The translations under genes were made by a program, and so were the position numbers. The notes beneath the pieces were generated by a model. The model made no database searches, had not been told where the DNA came from, and saw only the letters and a program-made list of their open reading frames with translations. A stretch of DNA of 64,000 nt from Citromicrobium sp. UBA3494 (GTDB lineage Bacteria; Pseudomonadota; Alphaproteobacteria; Sphingomonadales; Sphingomonadaceae), in the NCBI GenBank assembly GCA_002377695.1, contig DFQH01000001.1, forward strand, positions 607,583 to 671,582, given 5' to 3'. Positions 60,338-64,000 of the stretch are shown here, in pieces (position 1 is the stretch's first letter; the number at the start of each line of letters is the position of its first letter).

Positions 60338-60408
60338 TCTCTAGCGAGTTAATATCTTGCATGGAAGGGGGTGCCCCTCCCGTCTGGAGGTCCGGCCAAC
60401 CCGTTCCG

Positions 60409-61170
60409 TTAACTCTCCGCTTGCGGCGCTCCTTCGCCGGTGCCGCAGATTTCCTTGATTCCCGCAGCCATGAAGCGCGCCATGCGTTGCTTCACGGCGG
60501 CGAAATCCTCCGATTGCGCGAGCCCGCCGGAAAGCTTGTCGATACGGCCGGTGCGCGCCAGCGTGAGCATCAGTGCGCCGGTCGTGAAGTGGTAGCCCCA
60601 GAAGAGGTCTTCCTCCGCCGCATGCGGCAGCGCCTTCTTGAGCATCTCGATCAGGCGCAGCACGACAGGATCGAACCACTGGTCGAACATTTCGGCGCCC
60701 CATTCAGGCGTGTTGGAGACCAGCGCGGCCAGTCTGCCCGAATAGCGCCACTGATCGCCGCCCTCTCCGTAAAGGTCGAGGTTGGTATCGAGAAAGGCAT
60801 GTAGCGCGCCTTCCACCGTGGGATTGCCGCCGGTTTCCCGGTCATATTCGTCGAGGGCCTTCATGCGGACCTCGTTGGCGACCACGGCGCGGCGTCCAAA
60901 GACCGCGTCGAACAGCTTCTGCTTGTCTTCGAAATAGTAGTTCAGAAGCGTGTGATGCACCCCCACCCGCTTGGCTACGTCTTTCAGCGTAACCCCGTGC
61001 AGGCCGTGCTTGGAAAAGAGGTATTCCGCTTCATCGAGAATCTGTTCGGTGGTCTCGGCGCGTTGCTCGGCTTTGGTCGGCCGCTTCTTGCGGGCCTGCG
61101 TATTCGACAATTCGATTTTCCTCCGTGCGGGATCGGCCGTGCGGTCCGCAGGCTGCTGCAAAAGGGTCAT
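60409..61170 (-). CDS. TetR-family regulator of the catabolic operon
   Basis: 253 aa from ATG 61170. HTH: EAEYLFSKHGLHGVTLKDVA, KRVGVHHTLLNYYFEDKQKL. The ligand domain reads WGAEMFDQWFDPVVLRLIEM and resembles TetR proteins of the FadR/PsrA-like group that sense acyl-CoA, though this is inference. ATG overlaps the stop of the acyl-CoA ligase (ATGA), so it is embedded in the operon it probably controls. Confidence 0.9.
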   Translation of the reverse strand: MTLLQQPADRTADPARRKIELSNTQARKKRPTKAEQRAETTEQILDEAEYLFSKHGLHGVTLKDVAKRVGVHHTLLNYYFEDKQKLFDAVFGRRAVVANEVRMKALDEYDRETGGNPTVEGALHAFLDTNLDLYGEGGDQWRYSGRLAALVSNTPEWGAEMFDQWFDPVVLRLIEMLKKALPHAAEEDLFWGYHFTTGALMLTLARTGRIDKLSGGLAQSEDFAAVKQRMARFMAAGIKEICGTGEGAPQAES

Positions 61171-62756
61171 GACCGGCCATACTCCGATCTGAGCCGCAGT
61201 TTGTCGATTTTTCCCGTCGCTGCCAATGGCATCTTCGCCAACCGCTGCACACTGTCGGGCTTCCACCAGCGCGCCACCCGATCGTCCAGCGTGGAGAGCA
61301 GCGCCCCGTCCGAGATATCGGCACCTTGGCGAACCTCGACCAGTAGCATCGGGCGTTCGCCCCACTTGGCATCCTCGCGGCCGATCACGGCGACCATCGT
61401 CACGTCCGGATGCGCACCCACGATCGCCTCTATCTCGGCCGGATTGATCCATTCCCCGCCGGACTTGATGAGGTCCTTCGACCTCCCCGTGATCGAGAGC
61501 ATGCCCTGCGCATCGATCCGCGCAAGATCGCCGGTGTCGAACCAGCCGTCGCGCGTCGCGGGCTCGCGCTGCCCCAGGTAACGCTCCACCACGCTCGGCC
61601 CGCGCACCCACAGGTGGCCTTCGGCATCGCGCTGCTGCTCCAGCGGCGTGCCCGCTGCGTCGCTCAGCATCAGGTCGATACCGATTGCCGGGCGGCCCGA
61701 GACGGAGGGATCGCGAATGTCGCGTGCGGGCGGCATGGCCGTGCCCAGCGGCGAAATCTCCGTCATTCCCCAGGTCGTCTGCACACCGATCCCGCGCGCC
61801 TCGATCCGCTCCATCAGTGCGGGCGGCATGGCTGCCCCGCCCACCATGATGCGCGCCAGGGACGGCACTTCCCCCCCTGTCTCGTCGAGATGGTCCATCA
61901 GTCCCAGCCAGACGGTCGGCACGCCGACGCCGATCGTGACCTGTTCCTCCACAATCAGCCGGGCGAGTGTCGCCCCGTCGGCATGCCGGCCCGGCAGCAC
62001 CAGCCTGCCACCCACGGCGGGCACGGAGAACGGCAGACCCCACGCATTGGCGTGAAACATGGGCACGACGGTCAGCACGCAATCCTCGCCCGTCAGCCCC
62101 GCGACATCGGCCTGCAGCTGGCGCATCGTGTGCAGATAATTGCCCCGGTGGGTATAGGTGACACCCTTGGGCTCGCCCGTGGTGCCCGAAGTGAAACACA
62201 GACCGCATGGCGCGTTCTCCTCGAACCCGCCCCACGCGACGTCGCCCTCAGCATTCGCCAACGCGGCCGCGAGCGTGCCCACCAGTCTCGGGCCTTCACC
62301 AAGCGCGCAGGGCTCGCCCTCACCGCCGTCGATCAGCAGGATTTCCTCGACCGGCTCCGCCTGTGCCAGGACTTCGCGCGCCAGCGCGTGCAAATCCGCA
62401 CTCAGGATCAGGATGCGCGCGCCGCTCTGGCGCAGCATCGCGGCAATCTGTCCGGGCAGCAGACGCGGATTGAGCGTGTGGCAGATCGCCCCCATGCCCA
62501 TGATGCCGTACCAGCATTCGAGGTGCGCCTGAGTGTTCCACGCCAGCGTCGCCACGCAGTCGCCATGGCTCACGCCGCGTTCCGCCAGCGCGGCGGACAC
62601 GCGCTTCGCGCGTTCACGCAAGCCGGGGTAATCGATCCGCGCGCTGCGTCCCTCGTCCAGCGCGGTGACCACCTGTGAATGGGGGTGCCAGCGGGCCGCA
62701 TGGTCGAGAAACTTGTCCAGAGTCAGCGCATAGGGCTGCATGCTGCCGGGGATCAT
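61167..62756 (-). CDS. Fatty-acyl/aryl-CoA ligase (AMP-forming)
   Basis: 529 aa from ATG 62756. A3 LCFTSGTTGEPKGVTYTHRG, PMFHANAWGLPFSVPAVGGR, A5 TTWGMTEISPLGTAM, A7/A8 GWFDTGDLARIDAQG, hinge TGRSKDLIKSGGEWINPAEI and A10 LAATGKIDKLRLR with the catalytic Lys. Resembles FadD/long-chain and medium-chain ligases. Starts by a 4-nt overlap with the esterase stop and ends by a 4-nt overlap with TetR: esterase, ligase and regulator are one translational chain. Confidence 0.93.
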   Translation of the reverse strand: MIPGSMQPYALTLDKFLDHAARWHPHSQVVTALDEGRSARIDYPGLRERAKRVSAALAERGVSHGDCVATLAWNTQAHLECWYGIMGMGAICHTLNPRLLPGQIAAMLRQSGARILILSADLHALAREVLAQAEPVEEILLIDGGEGEPCALGEGPRLVGTLAAALANAEGDVAWGGFEENAPCGLCFTSGTTGEPKGVTYTHRGNYLHTMRQLQADVAGLTGEDCVLTVVPMFHANAWGLPFSVPAVGGRLVLPGRHADGATLARLIVEEQVTIGVGVPTVWLGLMDHLDETGGEVPSLARIMVGGAAMPPALMERIEARGIGVQTTWGMTEISPLGTAMPPARDIRDPSVSGRPAIGIDLMLSDAAGTPLEQQRDAEGHLWVRGPSVVERYLGQREPATRDGWFDTGDLARIDAQGMLSITGRSKDLIKSGGEWINPAEIEAIVGAHPDVTMVAVIGREDAKWGERPMLLVEVRQGADISDGALLSTLDDRVARWWKPDSVQRLAKMPLAATGKIDKLRLRSEYGRS

Positions 62757-64000
62757 TGGCAACCCTCTGCGCGCGGAGGAAGCGGCGGACTGGCGATGCC
62801 GACATTCCAGTGCCACGGCTGGTCGCCCGCCGCGCGGCGGCGGCAAACCACCGCCTCGTTCAGCGCGTAGCGCGTGCCCATCAGCCGGGTCCCGGTTTGC
62901 GGGGTTTCGTCGAACACCATGAACGCGGCCTGCGGCCCGTAGGCAGGCCAGTCCGGCTGGCCGTGGGCCCTTGGCTGCCCGTCGCGCGCGAAGGTGGCCC
63001 AGTATTGCAGCATCGCGTCGGAGAGTTCGCGCTCCTGCGCGTTGCGTGGGATTTTGGGCCAGTTGGGCGCGGTCTCGTGGATCGTCCCGAAGACATAGGG
63101 AATTTCCGAGGCGTGGAAGGCGTGAAGCCCTGCCTTGTCCGCTTCGGGGTAACCATGATCGAACAGGTAGAGGAAGCCGTCCTGCCCCAGCAGGGTCTGC
63201 TTGCGCGCCAGCCGTTCCGCCGTCCAGCCGTAGAGCGCATCGCGCGTTGTGGCGAGCATGCTCTCGTCGATAGTATCCGCCGGATAGAGCGCGAGGAACA
63301 CCTCGGCGAGATCGCCATACGCTTCACGGATTTTCGCTTCGTACCCGCTTGATGTCGCGGGCGCCGGTGGCAGCAGCCGCCGCAGCGAGCGGATTTCGCC
63401 ACTGTTGAATCCGGCGAGCACCGGCACCGGCGCCTGTTCGCCCCGATCGAAGGTCTCGGCGATCTGGTCGGGGATCAGTTTCCCGTCGACCGTAGACCAG
63501 ATGAGATAGCCTGCGCGGGCCGCCCGATTGACGAGTTCGCTGGGCGCCATCTCGCGCATCGCGGCGAGATCGGGCGCGGCCAGCTGCCCCTGCAACCAGG
63601 TGCCCATGGCTTCGGCGGAGACATGGCCGTGTTCTGCCTCCTTCAGCGCGGGCGAGGAAATCATGTAGGCGCTCTGCATGATCGCCTTGTCGAACAGGCC
63701 GCGTGCGGGCGGCGCGGTCATCAGCCACATCACGCTCAGCGCCCCGGCGGATTCGCCGGCAATGGTGACGTTCTGGGGATTGCCGCCGAAGGCCGAGATA
63801 TTGCCTTCGATCCAGCGCAGCGCGGCGACCTGGTCCATCAGGCCGTAATTGCCCGAAATGCCCTGCGGCGATTCCGCGCTCAACTCCGGATGTGCGAGAA
63901 AGCCCAGCGCGCCGAGGCGGTAGTTGATCGACACGACGACCACGCCCTGCCGCGCCAGCCGCGAGCCGTCGTACATGTCGAAACTGCTGGCGCCCGAAAC
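62753..64000 (-). CDS. Type-B carboxylesterase, C-terminal part (cut by window edge)
   Basis: About 416 codons are visible; the N-terminus lies beyond 64000. MYDGSRLARQGVVVVSINYR corresponds to the equivalent loop of the esterase at 57662, and VTIAGESAGALSVMWLMTAP carries the nucleophile, with GFNSGEIRSL and FHASEIPYVFGTI for the acid and His regions. In frame upstream of the visible Met the sequence VSGASSFD is homologous, so the Met is internal. Paralogue of the 57662 gene; the two flank the ligase-TetR-SDR genes. Confidence 0.93.
   Translation of the reverse strand, partial: VSGASSFDMYDGSRLARQGVVVVSINYRLGALGFLAHPELSAESPQGISGNYGLMDQVAALRWIEGNISAFGGNPQNVTIAGESAGALSVMWLMTAPPARGLFDKAIMQSAYMISSPALKEAEHGHVSAEAMGTWLQGQLAAPDLAAMREMAPSELVNRAARAGYLIWSTVDGKLIPDQIAETFDRGEQAPVPVLAGFNSGEIRSLRRLLPPAPATSSGYEAKIREAYGDLAEVFLALYPADTIDESMLATTRDALYGWTAERLARKQTLLGQDGFLYLFDHGYPEADKAGLHAFHASEIPYVFGTIHETAPNWPKIPRNAQERELSDAMLQYWATFARDGQPRAHGQPDWPAYGPQAAFMVFDETPQTGTRLMGTRYALNEAVVCRRRAAGDQPWHWNVGIASPPLPPRAEGCQ

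Overview
The window is GC-rich, densely packed chromosomal DNA from an alphaproteobacterium, most likely Sphingomonadales (Erythrobacteraceae-like). Supporting signs are the str operon (fusA, rpsG, rpsL), a TonB-receptor and thiolase-rich catabolic block, PilZ and GGDEF genes, a PMT-type mannosyltransferase, TspO, and palindromic intergenic repeats of a kind seen in sphingomonads. The genus call is inference from family resemblance, not a database result.

Layout. 1-1250: str operon on the minus strand, with a REPIN-like repeat pair between rpsL and rpsG. 1699-3495: an AT-richer three-gene minus-strand operon (small zinc-ribbon protein, DUF4062/TIR-like protein, unknown protein), the best candidate here for an undescribed accessory system. 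3818-6234: repeat, HTH protein, PilZ protein, LysR regulator. 6515-9424: arsenic operon arsR-arsC-arsB-arsH with a readable promoter and operator and an apparently leaderless arsR. 9541-31685: mainly housekeeping genes: apaG, glutamate dehydrogenase, TetR-metZ with twin palindromic operators, PMT and dolichol-phosphate-mannose-synthase-like genes, recO, ubiK, tspO, tlyA, ilvE, two diguanylate cyclases, nadE, a HisKA_2-type kinase, topoisomerase IB, yghU, argE and tRNA-Gln. A striking short transcript-like locus at 19962-20121 combines an 18-codon ORF, a Shine-Dalgarno complementary to the last ~15 nt of 16S rRNA, two hairpins and a terminator.

32036-35058: a single-domain response regulator, a membrane sensor that looks cut short and joined out of frame to a transglycosylase 3' part, and an atypical sigma-70-family factor.

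35279-64000: a large catabolic region in several operons. It holds three thiolases, three AMP-forming acyl-CoA ligases, four SDRs, an NTF2-fold protein, a TonB receptor, a double-domain HxlR regulator, a DUF1295 membrane reductase-like protein, a carotenoid-oxygenase-family enzyme, a PaaN-like aldehyde dehydrogenase, a nitronate monooxygenase-family enzyme, a PaaI thioesterase, an FG-GAP-repeat lipoprotein, an MFS transporter, two type-B carboxylesterases and a TetR regulator. Taken together this suggests uptake and ester hydrolysis of a hydrophobic substrate, oxidative C=C cleavage, aldehyde oxidation, CoA activation and thiolytic shortening. No acyl-CoA dehydrogenase or enoyl-CoA hydratase is present, so the pathway is either incomplete here or not classical beta-oxidation. 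A 17-bp motif repeated before the DUF1295 and carotenoid-oxygenase genes and a 15-bp palindrome beside the TetR gene are readable candidate operators.
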